Shown here: one piece after another, positions 17,493 through 26,350 of the stretch
How the letters are laid out: every line of letters starts with the position of its first letter
Numbering within the stretch: position 1 is the first letter of the stretch
NCBI RefSeq assembly: GCF_000169435.1
Contig: NZ_AAYB01000001.1
Location: 558,001-622,000 of the forward strand
DNA: 64,000 bases
Reading direction: 5' to 3'
From: Roseobacter sp. CCS2
GTDB taxonomy: Bacteria; Pseudomonadota; Alphaproteobacteria; Rhodobacterales; Rhodobacteraceae
Program-made: the position numbers and the translations under genes
Notes under the pieces: generated by a model
What the model was told of the DNA's origin: nothing
The model's database searches: none
What the model saw: only the letters and a program-made list of their open reading frames with translations

Positions 17493-17819
17493 ATGAAAGT
17501 CTTCACCGATGATCAAATTACACCTCGTGCCCTAAGTCAGCACCTTGGTTTGACATTCGACGAGTTGCGATGCCTGCGCGAACTACGGCTTCTTCCAAGT
17601 TTTCCTGCCCCGGCTGATCATGCGTATCGATCCAAAAAGTCTGTTGGTAAAACGGTGCTCGCCCGGTTCTTGGCCGTTTATCAAACCGTTACGACTGCAG
17701 CGCGTCACTTGGGCATCGAGAAGAACGAACTTCGGTCAAAGATTTCTAGGGCCAGCATTCAGCCTGCGAAAGAGGGTGCTGGTTTGCCGATGTACTACCG
17801 GTCTGACCTAATCGACTGA
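17493..17819 (+). pseudogene. TniQ/TnsD-like C-terminal remnant of element B
   Basis: The 108-codon piece aligns along its whole length with the end of the element A remnant: ALSQHLGLTFDELRCLREL with LRDRLGLQYTQVKKLIARD, AVYQTVTTAARHLGIEKNE with DFQTIRTAAARLGISENAV, and GAGLPMYYRSDLI with GGGLPIYRTAVI. The frame stays open about 100 bases further upstream but shows no similarity. It sits next to a T-rich hairpin and the right end, as in element A. It is too short to be a working targeting protein; whether the end is kept for another reason is unknown. Confidence 0.5.
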
Positions 17820-17848
17820 CCAATTTCCGAAATTGCCGATGCAGACAC

Positions 17849-17868
17849 GCCGCCATGAGCGGCTTTTT
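17849..17868 (+). terminator. Intrinsic terminator after the TniQ remnant of element B
   Basis: GCCGC and GCGGC pair around a 5-base loop and are followed by TTTTT. The place relative to the right end is the same as in element A. Confidence 0.7.
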
Positions 17869-17888
17869 ATTTGCCTCCTTGATCGGCA

Positions 17889-18001
17889 GAGTCAGCTCTT
17901 GCCCGGATAAAACTCCGTTTCTAAATGAATGATTTTAAAAATATCATTTATTATCAATATGTTAAAACTTATCCAGACTCCGATTCATACCGGACTCAAC
18001 A
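17889..18001 (-). repeat. Right end of element B with terminal-repeat motifs
   Basis: Inward from 18001 on the minus strand the terminus reads TGTTGAGTCCGGTATGAATC. After an AT-rich gap come AGAAACGGAGTTTTATCCGG (about 17905-17924) and CAAGAGCTGACTC, in the same order and spacing class as the right end of A, but more diverged. From 18002 to 18081 there is no gene. Confidence 0.65.
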
Positions 18002-18081
18002 TCTATACTCGAAATCGGTCGTTCACGGACCCGGTGCGACAAACGTTTATTTGCCGTTTCACCGCGTGTCTTGAACCTGTG

Positions 18082-18990
18082 CTAAGCTTTCAATGAAAAT
18101 GGATCATTGGCGGTGTGCAGTCGCAGATGTCGCATAAATGCGCGTGCAATGCTGGGGACCGGGGAATGGTCGGGTGTCACGAAATAGCTGCGATATACGA
18201 TCTGCGATGCAAATGGCCGGAACACGACGTCATCAGACCGATACTGCACAACCGGAAACGGGTTGATGATCGCAAGGCCCAGTCCTTCCTTAGCCAGATC
18301 CACCGCAGTGACCGCGGTTGACGTTTCGGCGACCACGCGCGGTGTTACACCGCAACTATGCAGCACTTTCTCCAACTGGGCGCGGCGGGCATGCCGATGG
18401 GTCAATGCAATGAGTGGTTGGTCATCAAGGTCTTCGGGATGAACCGTTTCACGTTGCGCGAGTGCGTGGGTACTAGCCATGGCACAAACCGCGCTGGATT
18501 TACGGTAGGGGGTCAGCCTTACACCATCGCGCGACAGTTCCACCCCTGTGACGCCAAGATCAAACCGCCCTTCTAGTATGCCGCGTATGACATCCTCTGA
18601 TGGAGCAACCTCAAGACTGACAAAAAAATGCGGATTGATCCGCAGGAATGTTGCGACGTGATGCACCAGAAAGCGATGTGCATATGTTGGCGGCGCAATC
18701 AAACGCAAGGTTTCCTTGGCGACCTCTGGCGGGCCATCAATCCGGTCAAGTGCTGCAAAAAGCGGGTCCAGGCGGCGATTCATCTGGGCGGCTTCGCTGG
18801 TCGGGCGCAAACGCCCGCCATCTCGTTCAAATAAAATGCGGCCGGTGCGCGCCTCTAAGCTGGCGATAGAGCGGCTGATAGCGGATTGAGACAATCCCAA
18901 TCTTATGGCGGCGTTTGATGTTGTCCCGCTTTCCATCAACGCGCGCAGTGCTTGGTATTCCGGCAGGCTGTGCCAAGATTTAGCGGCCAT
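18082..18990 (-). CDS. LysR-family regulator, divergent from the dipeptidase/peptide-transport operon
   Basis: The 302-residue protein has the LysR winged HTH at residues about 8-65 (ALRALMESGTTSNAAIRLG, then LSQSAISRSIASLEARTG) and a periplasmic-binding-protein-like effector domain after residue 90. It is transcribed away from the M19 dipeptidase gene with a 110-bp shared region that contains a T-N11-A dyad. This layout suggests that it controls the 19101-25391 operon, probably in response to the imported peptide or its product. It is the first host gene after element B. Confidence 0.9.
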   Translation of the reverse strand: MAAKSWHSLPEYQALRALMESGTTSNAAIRLGLSQSAISRSIASLEARTGRILFERDGGRLRPTSEAAQMNRRLDPLFAALDRIDGPPEVAKETLRLIAPPTYAHRFLVHHVATFLRINPHFFVSLEVAPSEDVIRGILEGRFDLGVTGVELSRDGVRLTPYRKSSAVCAMASTHALAQRETVHPEDLDDQPLIALTHRHARRAQLEKVLHSCGVTPRVVAETSTAVTAVDLAKEGLGLAIINPFPVVQYRSDDVVFRPFASQIVYRSYFVTPDHSPVPSIARAFMRHLRLHTANDPFSLKA

Positions 18991-19019
18991 TATGCCCTCT
19001 GCGAAACCTTCATGACTCT

Positions 19020-19034
19020 ATGAGATAATATCAT
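19020..19034. promoter_or_regulatory. Candidate LysR box (T-N11-A)
   Basis: ATGAGATAATATCAT has 4-base inverted arms ATGA/TCAT around 7 bases and fits the T-N11-A form. It lies between the divergent LysR and dipeptidase starts. Confidence 0.4.
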
Positions 19035-19100
19035 TGTCTTTGATCTCGTCTATGAAAATAACTGCAGTAAGGTGACAGGACTCAGATTAAGGTAGACAGT

Positions 19101-20162
19101 TTGACTGATCCGGTGTTCCCAATCATCTTTGACGGCCACAATGATGTTCTGTCCAAACTCTACAGACAAGGCGGCCTATCCGTTTCCGAAAGCTTCGTCA
19201 CCGGACGTTCCGGCGCGATCGACCTGCCTCGCGCCAAAGCGGGTGGTTTAGGCGGCGGCTTTTTTGCAGTCTACGTCCCATCCCCCAGTAATCTTGAATC
19301 CAAGATGGCCGCGATGGCCAAGCCATCTTATGATCTTCCGCTCCCGGAACAGATCGACTGGGAAGATGCTTTTCCTGTTGTGATGGCGCAGGCCGCCATT
19401 TTGTTTGATCTGGAAAAACGCGGTGGTCTTAAGGTTTGTCGCAGCGTGCGGGAATTACGGGCGACCTTGGCAGCCGGTCAAATCGCTGCGATTTTCCATA
19501 TGGAGGGCGCAGAGGCCATTGATCCAGACCTGCACACCATTGATGTTCTATATCAGGCGGGCCTACGATCCCTTGGTCCAGTGTGGAGCAGGCCGACTAT
19601 CTTTGGGCATGGTGTGCCCTTTCGCTATCCCAGCGGGCCTGACACCGGTGATGGGCTGACCGATCATGGCATAAGGCTGGTGCGACATTGCGATGAACTG
19701 GGTATCATGGTGGACCTGTCGCACCTGAATGAAGCCGGATTTTGGGATGTGGCGCGTCATTCCACAAAGCCGCTTGTCGCAACACATTCCAACGCGCATG
19801 CCATTTGTCCACACAGCCGAAACCTGACCGACAAACAGTTGGCTGCAATTCGCGAAAGTGATGGTATGGTTGGTGTCAACTTTGCTGTTGCGTTTTTGCG
19901 CGACGATGGTCGGATGTTGGCGGATGTGCCGATTGAACAGATGCTAAAGCATTTTGATTACCTGATTACACATTTGGGCGAAGACAGGGTTGGACTGGGA
20001 TCTGATTATGATGGTGCGGTGGTGCCAGAGGTGCTTACTTCTTGTTCAGCACTGCCCAAATTAAGGATCGCGATGGCAGAACATGGCTATGACGACGCGT
20101 TGATGGCCAAATTATGTCACGGGAACTGGTTGCGTGTGCTTGAAAAAACATGGGGAGAATAA
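19101..20162 (+). CDS. Membrane dipeptidase (peptidase family M19)
   Basis: The 353-residue protein has the M19 metal-site blocks: FDGHNDVLSKL (HxD, first metal), FHMEGAEAI (bridging Glu), MVDLSHLNEAGF and THSNAHAICPHSRNL (His ligands), and GLGSDYDGA (Asp). M19 enzymes cleave dipeptides, including those with D- or unusual residues. Start is TTG 19101 (ORF reads DPVFPIIFDGHND soon after), with an AAGGTAG upstream as ribosome site. It leads an operon with a peptide ABC transporter, so transport and cleavage of a defined dipeptide class is likely. There is no signal peptide, so it acts in the cytoplasm. Confidence 0.9.
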   Translation: MTDPVFPIIFDGHNDVLSKLYRQGGLSVSESFVTGRSGAIDLPRAKAGGLGGGFFAVYVPSPSNLESKMAAMAKPSYDLPLPEQIDWEDAFPVVMAQAAILFDLEKRGGLKVCRSVRELRATLAAGQIAAIFHMEGAEAIDPDLHTIDVLYQAGLRSLGPVWSRPTIFGHGVPFRYPSGPDTGDGLTDHGIRLVRHCDELGIMVDLSHLNEAGFWDVARHSTKPLVATHSNAHAICPHSRNLTDKQLAAIRESDGMVGVNFAVAFLRDDGRMLADVPIEQMLKHFDYLITHLGEDRVGLGSDYDGAVVPEVLTSCSALPKLRIAMAEHGYDDALMAKLCHGNWLRVLEKTWGE

Positions 20163-20216
20163 CCCCAGAAGGCGCGCGCAGACATAATTCGAAACAGAAC
20201 AGGAGAGGTTCTAAGA

Positions 20217-21812
20217 ATGACTATGTTATCGAAACTACTGACCGGGGCATCACTTGCCCTAGCGGTTGGAGTGACGTCATTTCCAGTATACGCGGAAACA
20301 CCTGCGAACATGCTGGTCATTGCAAACCGCATTGATGATGTGACGACAATTGATCCGGCTGAAAGCTTTGAATTTGCCGGATCTGATATCAGCCGCAACG
20401 TTTACAGCCGTTTGGTCATCCTTGACCCGCTGGATCTAGAGGCAGGCTATAAACCTGACCTTGCTGAAAGCTGGGACGTATCAGAGGATGGTAAGACAAT
20501 TACCTTCACAATGCGTGATGACGCCACATTCCATTCGGGCAACCCTGTGCGCGCCGAAGACGCCGCATTTTCCCTGCAACGGGCCGTCATCCTGAATAAG
20601 ACGCCTGCATTTATTCTGACACAGTTCGGCTTTACGCCTGAAAATGTCACTGAAACCATCAGAGCGGATGGCAACAAACTGATCATCACAACCGATCAGC
20701 GCTATGCAACGTCATTTGTCCTGAACTGTCTGACCGCCACAATAGGTGGTGTTGTCGACAAAGAAACAGTCATGGCGAATGAAGTCGACGGTGACATGGG
20801 GAACGTCTGGCTAAGAACGAATTCGGCCGGTTCAGGCCCCTATATGTTGGATCGTTGGACACCAAATGACAATGTAACCCTGTCATCCAACCCGGATTAT
20901 TATGGCGGTGCCCCTGCCATGGAACGCGTTATCGTGCGCCATGTGATTGAAAGCGCGTCACAGCGGTTGTTGCTGGAACGTGGCGATATCGACGTCGCAC
21001 GCAATTTGAACCCCGAAGATATTGCAGGTGTTTCAGATGCTGATGGTATTCAGGTGGTAGATGAGCTGAAAGGCCGCCTGATGTATCTGGCGCTCAATCA
21101 GCAACACCCGGAACTGTCCAAACCCGAAGTACGTCAGGCGTTCAAATACCTTGTCGATTACGAGGGGATGCAGAACAGCTTTCTGAATGGTCAATATACG
21201 ATCCACCAGAATTTCCTGCCCGCAACTTATCTGGGCGCGTCAGATGAGAACCCGTTCTCTTATGACCTCGACAAGGCGCGCGAACTGCTGGAAGCCGCTG
21301 GCGTTGAAAACCTGGAAATCGAAATAGGCGTCCGTGAAGCGCAAGAGCGTATGGAAATTGCGCAGTCTTTCCAAAACTCTGCCGCCCAAGTTGGCATAAC
21401 AGTTAACATCACAGTGGGCACAGCCAAGCAAATCCTTGATCGTTACCGCGCACGGGAATTAGATGTCTATCTTGGTGCTTGGGGTCCGGATTATCCTGAC
21501 CCCCAGACGAATGCAGGTACGTTCGCCTATAACCCCGACAACTCTGATGAGGCCAACGCAACAGGCCTTCTTGCATGGCGGAATTCTTGGGATACTGGCG
21601 GTTTGACCGAAAAGGTCGATGCAGCCGTTGTCGAAGGTGACCGTGAGAAGCGGGTTCAAATGTATCTGGATATTCAAGAGGAATTCCGCGAAACCTCACC
21701 GTTCGTGATCATGTTTCAGCAGATTGAGCAGTCGGCGATGCGCGATAACGTCACTGATTTCTCAACCGGTCAGGCTGTCACAAACGCCGCTTATTGGCAG
21801 GTCACAAAGTAA
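20217..21812 (+). CDS. Peptide ABC transporter substrate-binding protein (DppA/OppA type)
   Basis: The 531-residue protein has a signal peptide (LLTGASLALAVGVTSFPVYA) and the SBP_bac_5 fold: VTTIDPAESFEFAGSDISR, LAESWDVSEDGKTITFTMR and GAWGPDYPDPQTNAGTF. It binds peptides in the periplasm and hands them to the permease pair encoded downstream. Start ATG 20217 has AGGAGAGG a few bases upstream. The acidic, DPQTNAG-containing tail part is typical of dipeptide or opine-like binders; the ligand cannot be read from sequence. Confidence 0.93.
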   Translation: MTMLSKLLTGASLALAVGVTSFPVYAETPANMLVIANRIDDVTTIDPAESFEFAGSDISRNVYSRLVILDPLDLEAGYKPDLAESWDVSEDGKTITFTMRDDATFHSGNPVRAEDAAFSLQRAVILNKTPAFILTQFGFTPENVTETIRADGNKLIITTDQRYATSFVLNCLTATIGGVVDKETVMANEVDGDMGNVWLRTNSAGSGPYMLDRWTPNDNVTLSSNPDYYGGAPAMERVIVRHVIESASQRLLLERGDIDVARNLNPEDIAGVSDADGIQVVDELKGRLMYLALNQQHPELSKPEVRQAFKYLVDYEGMQNSFLNGQYTIHQNFLPATYLGASDENPFSYDLDKARELLEAAGVENLEIEIGVREAQERMEIAQSFQNSAAQVGITVNITVGTAKQILDRYRARELDVYLGAWGPDYPDPQTNAGTFAYNPDNSDEANATGLLAWRNSWDTGGLTEKVDAAVVEGDREKRVQMYLDIQEEFRETSPFVIMFQQIEQSAMRDNVTDFSTGQAVTNAAYWQVTK

Positions 21813-22886
21813 ATGGCCCTCACGGAAGATAACAAACAAAGGCGCCCTACCAGGGCGCCTTTTTCCAACCACGTCTGGCCGATCCTTAAGACGGCTTTAC
21901 TGACATTAGGGTCTATCGCAGTCACGTTGATTGGGCTGGTTTTCATCACTTTTGTCATCGGTCGGGTGATGCCAATCGACCCTGTGCTGGCCATCGTCGG
22001 TGAGCGGGCGTCGCAAGCGACCTATGACGAAGTCTATTTTCAGTTGGGTCTCGATAAACCAGTTATCGTACAGTTTTTGTATTATTTGTGGGACGTCGTG
22101 CACCTTGATTTCGGCATCTCACTTTTGAACGCACGGCCTGTTTCTGAAGACATCGCACGGGTGTTTCCTGCCACGCTTGAACTGGCTACTTTGGGTATCT
22201 TTTTTGGCGTCGTCTTGGGCATTCCGCTGGGCGTTTTAGCTGCTGTCCACAAAGGATCATGGATTGATCAGATTGCACGTGTTGTCGCGCTGGTTGGATA
22301 CTCAATGCCGATTTTCTGGCTGGGTCTGATGGGCCTGTTGGTTTTCTACGGCATTCTTGGCTGGGTTGGCGGGCCAGGTCGCGTTGGTATTTTCTATATT
22401 GATGTTGTGCCCAGCGTCACCGGACTGATCCTTGTTGACACGGCCTTGGCGGGAAACTGGGACGCATTTAAAAATGCTTTTTCCCATATCATCCTACCGG
22501 CATCATTACTGGGCTACTTTTCACTGGCCTATATCAGCCGGATGACCCGATCCTTCATGCTGGAACAGCTGAGCGCTGAATACATCACGACGGCGCGGGT
22601 GAAGGGTATGTCGGAATGGAACGTTGTATGGAAACACGCCTTCAAGAATATCCGCGTGCAGCTGATCACTGTTATAGCGCTAAGTTATGCAAACCTGCTG
22701 GAAGGGTCTGTCCTGACCGAGATTATCTTTTCATGGCCTGGTATCGGCAGCTATATCACCACGGCTTTGCTCAGTGCTGATATGAATGCTGTTTTGGGCG
22801 GTACAGTCGTGGTGGGGCTGATATTTATCCTGCTCAACATTTTTTCCGACCTGCTTTACAGGGTTTTTGACCCGAGGGCGAAATAA
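21813..22886 (+). CDS. Peptide ABC transporter permease (DppB type)
   Basis: The 357-residue protein has six predicted TM helices and the binding-protein-dependent transport motif near the C-terminal third (EYITTARVKGMSEWNVVWKH), which contacts the ATPases. A large periplasmic loop follows helix 1, as in DppB. Its ATG follows the stop of the binding-protein gene directly with no gap, and its last base overlaps the ATG of the next permease. It forms the membrane channel together with the DppC-type partner. Confidence 0.93.
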   Translation: MALTEDNKQRRPTRAPFSNHVWPILKTALLTLGSIAVTLIGLVFITFVIGRVMPIDPVLAIVGERASQATYDEVYFQLGLDKPVIVQFLYYLWDVVHLDFGISLLNARPVSEDIARVFPATLELATLGIFFGVVLGIPLGVLAAVHKGSWIDQIARVVALVGYSMPIFWLGLMGLLVFYGILGWVGGPGRVGIFYIDVVPSVTGLILVDTALAGNWDAFKNAFSHIILPASLLGYFSLAYISRMTRSFMLEQLSAEYITTARVKGMSEWNVVWKHAFKNIRVQLITVIALSYANLLEGSVLTEIIFSWPGIGSYITTALLSADMNAVLGGTVVVGLIFILLNIFSDLLYRVFDPRAK

Positions 22887-23797
22887 TGGCTGATACTCAA
22901 ACGCTCCGCCAATGGCTGCTCACAGAAACGCCAACCTCGCGCAGGCATGCAAAGCTATCAGCTATCTATCAGGGATGGTTGTCCTTTCGGTCAAATACAA
23001 TGGCGATGATCGGTCTGGTGATTTTGCTGTTGCTCTTGTTCGTCGCTATTGCGGCACCGCTTATCGCGCCGCATGATCCGTTTGCACAGGATCTGGGCAA
23101 CCGGCTCGCGCCGCTGGGTACAGATGGCCATATCTTTGGCACCGACAGCCTTGGCCGCGATATCCTGTCGCGACTGATCTATGGCGCGCGCATCACGCTC
23201 TATATCGTGGCGTTAGTCGCGTTGATTGCACCTATTGCAGGGTTATTGATGGGAACGATCGCGGGATATGTCGGCGGATGGACCGATACTGTTCTGATGC
23301 GGATCACCGACATATTTCTTGCCTTTCCCCGATTGGTACTGGCGCTCGCTTTTGTCGCAGCTTTGGGCGCTGGCATTGAAAATGCCGTATTGGCCATTTC
23401 GCTGACGGCGTGGCCGCCCTATGCCCGTATTGCCCGCGCCGAAACACTGACCATCAGATCATCTGATTATATCAGCGCAATTAAACTACAAGGCGCAGGC
23501 CCATTGCGGATCATCACCAAGCACATCTGGCCTTTGTGCATTTCATCACTGATCGTCAGGGTAACCTTGGACATGGCGGGGATTATCCTTGCCGCTGCCG
23601 GTCTTGGGTTTCTCGGGCTTGGCGCACAGCCCCCCAGCCCTGAATGGGGTGCGATGATTTCCGAAGGACGGCGGTTTATTCTTGATCATTGGTGGGTAGC
23701 GACTGTGCCCGGCTTGGCGATCTTCACAGTCTCGCTGGCGTTTAATCTGCTAGGTGATGGATTACGCGACATTCTTGACCCAAAGGCAAGTGAATAA
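22886..23797 (+). CDS. Peptide ABC transporter permease (DppC type)
   Basis: The 303-residue protein has the N-terminal OppC_N region (RSNTMAMIGLVILLLLLFVA) and the BPD_transp_1 domain with motif SDYISAIKLQGAGPLRIITK. DPFAQDLGNRLAPLG and GTDSLGRDILSRLIYGAR are the usual DppC signature blocks. Start and end overlap neighbours by one base (TAATG type), so the five transport genes are tightly coupled. Confidence 0.93.
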   Translation: MADTQTLRQWLLTETPTSRRHAKLSAIYQGWLSFRSNTMAMIGLVILLLLLFVAIAAPLIAPHDPFAQDLGNRLAPLGTDGHIFGTDSLGRDILSRLIYGARITLYIVALVALIAPIAGLLMGTIAGYVGGWTDTVLMRITDIFLAFPRLVLALAFVAALGAGIENAVLAISLTAWPPYARIARAETLTIRSSDYISAIKLQGAGPLRIITKHIWPLCISSLIVRVTLDMAGIILAAAGLGFLGLGAQPPSPEWGAMISEGRRFILDHWWVATVPGLAIFTVSLAFNLLGDGLRDILDPKASE

Positions 23798-24654
23798 TGG
23801 AAACGCTGTTGGATGTTGAAAATCTTTGGGTGAAGTTTCCATCGCGTCACGGCGTGTTTGATGCGGTGCGTGGTGTGTCATTCACATTAGGTCGCGAGCG
23901 GTTGGGCATTGTGGGCGAAAGCGGCTCAGGCAAGTCAATGACGGGCCGCGCCATACTGCGCTTGATCCGCCCACCCGGTATTGTGGAGGCAGATCAGATC
24001 AGCCTTGAAGGTGTTGACCTGATGAAATTGCCTGAAAAAGACATGCGATCAGTGCGGGGGCAACGGATCAGCATGGTGATGCAGGATCCAAAATTCTCGC
24101 TCAACCCGGTTATGACGATCGGCGATCAGATTATAGAAGCCTATCGGCTACATACCACTGCGACCAAAACACAAGCTTATGAAAAGTCTCTTGAGATGCT
24201 TGAGGCCGTGTCGATCCGCGATCCTGAACGGGTGATGCGCGCGTATCCACATGAAATGTCGGGCGGGATGGGACAGCGGATCATGATTGCCATGATGTTG
24301 ATCCCTAACCCCGAAATCCTGATTGCCGATGAACCCACAAGTGCGCTTGATGTGTCGGTTCAACGACAGGTTTTGGATATTATGGACAAACTGGTGAAGG
24401 ACCGCGGTATGGGTCTGATCTTTATCAGCCATGACCTGAACCTTGTCGCTGATTTCTGTGATCGGGTTCTTATCATGTATGCCGGCCGCATTGTTGAAGT
24501 GTGTGATGCCGACAAACTGCACGAAGCCCAACACCCCTATACACGCGGTTTGTTGAATTCATTACCGCGGCTTGATCAACCGCGTGATCGATTGGACGTG
24601 TTGAAGCGGGACCCGGATTGGTCCATAGCCCCCAGTGTGAGTGCGCGCTTATGA
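23797..24654 (+). CDS. Peptide ABC transporter ATPase (DppD type)
   Basis: The 285-residue ATPase has Walker A GESGSGKS, a Q-loop (VMQDPKFSLNP), signature MSGGMGQRIMIAM, Walker B ILIADEPTSALD and the H-loop FISHDL, followed by an oligopeptide-type C-terminal extension (HPYTRGLLNSLPRLD). It drives import with the DppF-type partner. Its stop overlaps the next ATG as ATGA. Confidence 0.94.
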   Translation: METLLDVENLWVKFPSRHGVFDAVRGVSFTLGRERLGIVGESGSGKSMTGRAILRLIRPPGIVEADQISLEGVDLMKLPEKDMRSVRGQRISMVMQDPKFSLNPVMTIGDQIIEAYRLHTTATKTQAYEKSLEMLEAVSIRDPERVMRAYPHEMSGGMGQRIMIAMMLIPNPEILIADEPTSALDVSVQRQVLDIMDKLVKDRGMGLIFISHDLNLVADFCDRVLIMYAGRIVEVCDADKLHEAQHPYTRGLLNSLPRLDQPRDRLDVLKRDPDWSIAPSVSARL

Positions 24655-25391
24655 GCATGCTTCAAATAAACGGCCTTAACGTTTGGTTCGGTAAAAATCA
24701 AAACCGGGTCGATGCCGTCAGACAGGCAAAATTCACCGTGGCCAAAGGGGAAAGCTTTGGGCTGGTGGGCGAAAGCGGATCGGGCAAATCGACCGTTTTA
24801 CGCGCGATCACCGGGCTAGCGCCGAATTGGTCAGGGACGATGGACATTGATGGCCAATCGCTGACCCGAACGCGCCCCAAGTCATTCTTCAAAACCGTCC
24901 AAATGGTGTTTCAAGATCCCTATGCATCATTACACCCGCGTCATTCGGTCGATCAAGTACTCGGAGAGACGCTATATTTGCATGGTTTCAGCGATATCGA
25001 TGCCCGGGTCGTGAAGCTGCTGGACGATGTCGGCCTGGGGCAAAAGTTTCGTTTTCGGTATCCACATCAATTATCCGGCGGCCAGCGCCAACGCGTTGCC
25101 ATCGCCCGTGCATTGGCGCCAGAGCCGCGTCTGCTTTTGCTGGACGAGCCGACCTCTGCGCTTGACGTTTCAGTGCAGGCTGAAATCCTGAACTTGCTGG
25201 CCGATCTCAGGGCAGATCGCGGTTTGACTTATCTGATGGTGTCGCATGATTTATCCGTCGTCGGACATATGTGTGACAGACTGGCGGTGATGAATAACGG
25301 CGAAATCGTTGAGATTTTGGACGTTGACGCCTTGCGCGCGATGAAAGCATCACATCCGTATTCTCAACATTTGCTCGAGGCGTCTTTGTAG
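24651..25391 (+). CDS. Peptide ABC transporter ATPase (DppF type)
   Basis: The 246-residue ATPase carries GESGSGKST, FQDPYASLHPRHSV, LSGGQRQRVAIARAL, LLLDEPTSALD and VSHDLSVV, all intact. ATG 24651 is chosen over the upstream codon at 24618 because it overlaps the preceding stop as ATGA and the protein then begins MSMLQINGLNVWFGK, the normal N-terminus. It closes the transport operon. It is shorter than E. coli DppF (about 330 residues) because the C-terminal extension is reduced. Confidence 0.93.
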   Translation: MSMLQINGLNVWFGKNQNRVDAVRQAKFTVAKGESFGLVGESGSGKSTVLRAITGLAPNWSGTMDIDGQSLTRTRPKSFFKTVQMVFQDPYASLHPRHSVDQVLGETLYLHGFSDIDARVVKLLDDVGLGQKFRFRYPHQLSGGQRQRVAIARALAPEPRLLLLDEPTSALDVSVQAEILNLLADLRADRGLTYLMVSHDLSVVGHMCDRLAVMNNGEIVEILDVDALRAMKASHPYSQHLLEASL

Positions 25392-25432
25392 CTGGGACAC
25401 CATACCCTGTCATCAAAGATAACGGCCACATC

Positions 25433-26203
25433 CTAGCCCATCACGCCCCGTCGGATCAGGTTTCCTCCGGCAATGATCAAGACCCATAATGTTACTCGCC
25501 GGAACCGTTCCTGATCAAATCTGTCGCCAAGGCGAAACCCCAGCCACATCCCGATCAATGCAGGCGGCACAAGCGCTGCCGAAAAGGTCCAGGTTTGTGC
25601 GTTTAGAATGCCCGACTGCAAATGCCCAAGCAAAAGCATGACGGACCCCAGCCCATAGATAACCCCCTGCACGGACATTTGCCTGTCGCGCGGCGTGTTC
25701 AATGCAAGCAAATACAGCACCGTTGGCGGCCCCCACGTGCCGGACAGCCCGCCCAGCACGCCGGCCAGCCAACCCGCCACCCACTCAAACGGTCGGCGCA
25801 GATGTGGTTTGATCTGCGGGCGCCAGCCAATCAGCTGAACAAAACATAACCCAACGACTGGCACACCGAGAACCACAAACATCAAATTACCCGGAATGCT
25901 GCGCACGAACTGCGCTGCCACCAAGATCATCACACAAACCACAAGCACATAGCGCCAATGCTCTTTCAGCGCGATTTGTGCATTGCCAAGGCCTGATCGC
26001 GCCACCTGCAAACCATTGCTGATCACAATCGGAATAATGATGCCCGCAACCACCAGTTCAGGTGGGATCACAATGCCCATGCCTGAAATCATGATCAGCG
26101 GCATCGCGAAGCCAACCGCACCTTTGACAAATCCACCAACCAACGTCACCGCAAAGGCGAATGCAAAGATCGCTGGTGTGATAAGGGGTGCAAACTCTGG
26201 CAT
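25433..26203 (-). CDS. TauE/SafE-family membrane transporter
   Basis: The 256-residue protein has about eight TM helices and the TauE/SafE half-motifs: FVKGAVGFAMPLIMISGMG in the first repeat and WLAGVLGGLSGTWGPPTVL in the second. The family exports sulfite, sulfoacetate or other organic anions. The start MPEFAPLITPAIF at 26203 is preferred; the frame is open further upstream but that part is hydrophilic. It is divergent from mcd, and the 26204-26350 region serves both. Confidence 0.88.
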   Translation of the reverse strand: MPEFAPLITPAIFAFAFAVTLVGGFVKGAVGFAMPLIMISGMGIVIPPELVVAGIIIPIVISNGLQVARSGLGNAQIALKEHWRYVLVVCVMILVAAQFVRSIPGNLMFVVLGVPVVGLCFVQLIGWRPQIKPHLRRPFEWVAGWLAGVLGGLSGTWGPPTVLYLLALNTPRDRQMSVQGVIYGLGSVMLLLGHLQSGILNAQTWTFSAALVPPALIGMWLGFRLGDRFDQERFRRVTLWVLIIAGGNLIRRGVMG

Positions 26204-26300
26204 ACTTTGTCTTACGACATTGCGTCGGACATGCCAGTGCGAATTTACTTGCGACACTTTTGTGCGCTATCAATCCTTTTTGTGAATAATTATTGCGCTG

Positions 26301-26313
26301 CACTTGCAAAGTG
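26301..26313. promoter_or_regulatory. TTGCAA-centred dyad upstream of mcd
   Basis: CACTTGCAAAGTG is a perfect dyad (CACTT/AAGTG around GCA), 38 bases before the mcd start. A second half-like CTGCAAATTG lies at about 26327. TTTGCAAA-type sites are known for RamB/short-chain-acyl regulators of acetate and C3 metabolism, so this could be an operator; that link is inference. Confidence 0.4.
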
Positions 26314-26350
26314 ATTATCTCTGCGACTGCAAATTGATAGGAGTCGCGAA

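Larger units (their letters stand above)
12237..18001. mobile_element. Element B: second transposase-less Tn7/Tn5053-like element with redox cargo
   Basis: The left 39 bases equal those of element A exactly. The right terminus, read inward on the minus strand, is TGTTGAGTCCGGTATGAAT. CTAT occurs on both outer sides (12233-12236 and 18003-18006, the right copy one base away from the ACA terminus), which is compatible with an imperfect 5-bp target duplication. Cargo runs from a truncated azoreductase through VOC, NmrA, SnoaL-like, AraC, tag and a membrane protein to a TniQ-like remnant. No transposase gene is present. The gap to element A is only 4 bases, so one element inserted against the other or both arose from a larger element by deletion. 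Confidence 0.65.
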
